DNA of 64,000 nucleotides, taken from contig JAHBTO010000002.1 in NCBI GenBank assembly GCA_019638525.1, positions 62,001 through 126,000 of the forward strand. Reading direction: 5' to 3'. The position numbers and the translations under genes were made by a program. Below, one piece after another: positions 63,962-64,000 of this stretch. The notes below the pieces were generated by a model. It was not told the DNA's origin, searched no databases, and saw nothing but the letters and a program-made list of their open reading frames with translations. The stretch is from Ferruginibacter sp. (GTDB lineage: Bacteria > Bacteroidota > Bacteroidia > Chitinophagales > Chitinophagaceae). The number at the start of each line of letters is the position of its first letter. Within the stretch, counting starts at the first letter, position 1.

Positions 63962-64000
63962 ATGATATATCATATCAAAACCAAAAGAGCAGCTCTGTAA

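Noticed and set aside
63962-64000. A 12-codon frame after the last gene (ATG 63963 to TAA 64000)
   Set aside because: Too short and without motif; the window ends here.

Overview
The window is a chromosomal segment of a Bacteroidota bacterium, most likely of the Chitinophagaceae. The support is: a surface protein with a C-terminal type IX secretion (Por/T9SS) sorting domain, ELK-type and SprB-type repeats, a two-component propeller histidine kinase, a SprB/TonB/FAS1-rich envelope repertoire, the nusB-DUF1573-yajC order, promoters of the Bacteroidota type (TTG, about 19-21 nt, TAnnTTTG), few Shine-Dalgarno sequences and AT-rich DNA. No tRNA, rRNA, CRISPR array, prophage or insertion sequence was recognised. 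Genus-level placement is inference.

Layout. 1-763: edge of the window with a PIN-toxin/antitoxin pair whose toxin is cut by an in-frame stop. 959-5226: a minus-strand molybdoenzyme operon (mobA, fdhD, a small conserved protein, FdhF/YdeP-type oxidoreductase) under one good promoter. 5309-12026: peptidase DPP IV, an alpha/beta hydrolase, nagA, an outer-membrane protein, a formimidoylglutamase-like protein and two small membrane proteins, one only 38 residues. 12199-19549: a 1688-residue Ser/Thr kinase-ATPase-GAF-adenylate cyclase protein and an unusually long carotenoid oxygenase. 19699-30666: housekeeping and metabolic genes (VOC protein, acid phosphatase, lpdA, an NtrC-like activator without a DNA-binding domain, signal peptidase I, cdd, ogt, csaA, a SirB1-like protein, a serine hydrolase). 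30798-36970: a BlaR1/BlaI pair with two operator palindromes, the membrane pyrophosphatase hppA, and bifunctional nnrD.

37214-48059 is the most interesting part. It is a minus-strand block holding a propeller-type sensor kinase, its LuxR-family response regulator, a 1747-residue T9SS-exported repeat protein, a free-standing LuxR DNA-binding domain and a lipoprotein broken by a stop codon just after its lipobox cysteine. A palindrome of the form CAAT(T/A)CCCC-N4/5-GGGG lies upstream of the sensor kinase, the repeat protein, the solo regulator and (imperfectly) the lipoprotein. The two LuxR domains have almost identical recognition helices. I read this as a self-contained surface-protein regulon with a regulator plus a possible competitor or co-regulator; this is inference from sequence layout.

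48225-64000: cupin, coaE, yajC, DUF1573 lipoprotein, nusB, groES-groEL with a good promoter and terminator, a predicted lipoprotein, trhO behind a structured leader, purC, a TonB-dependent receptor paired with a two-domain fasciclin lipoprotein, ychF, and a fused SpmA/SpmB-type membrane protein. The last gene is preceded by 15 tandem degenerate heptamers (62575-62679), a second structural feature worth following.
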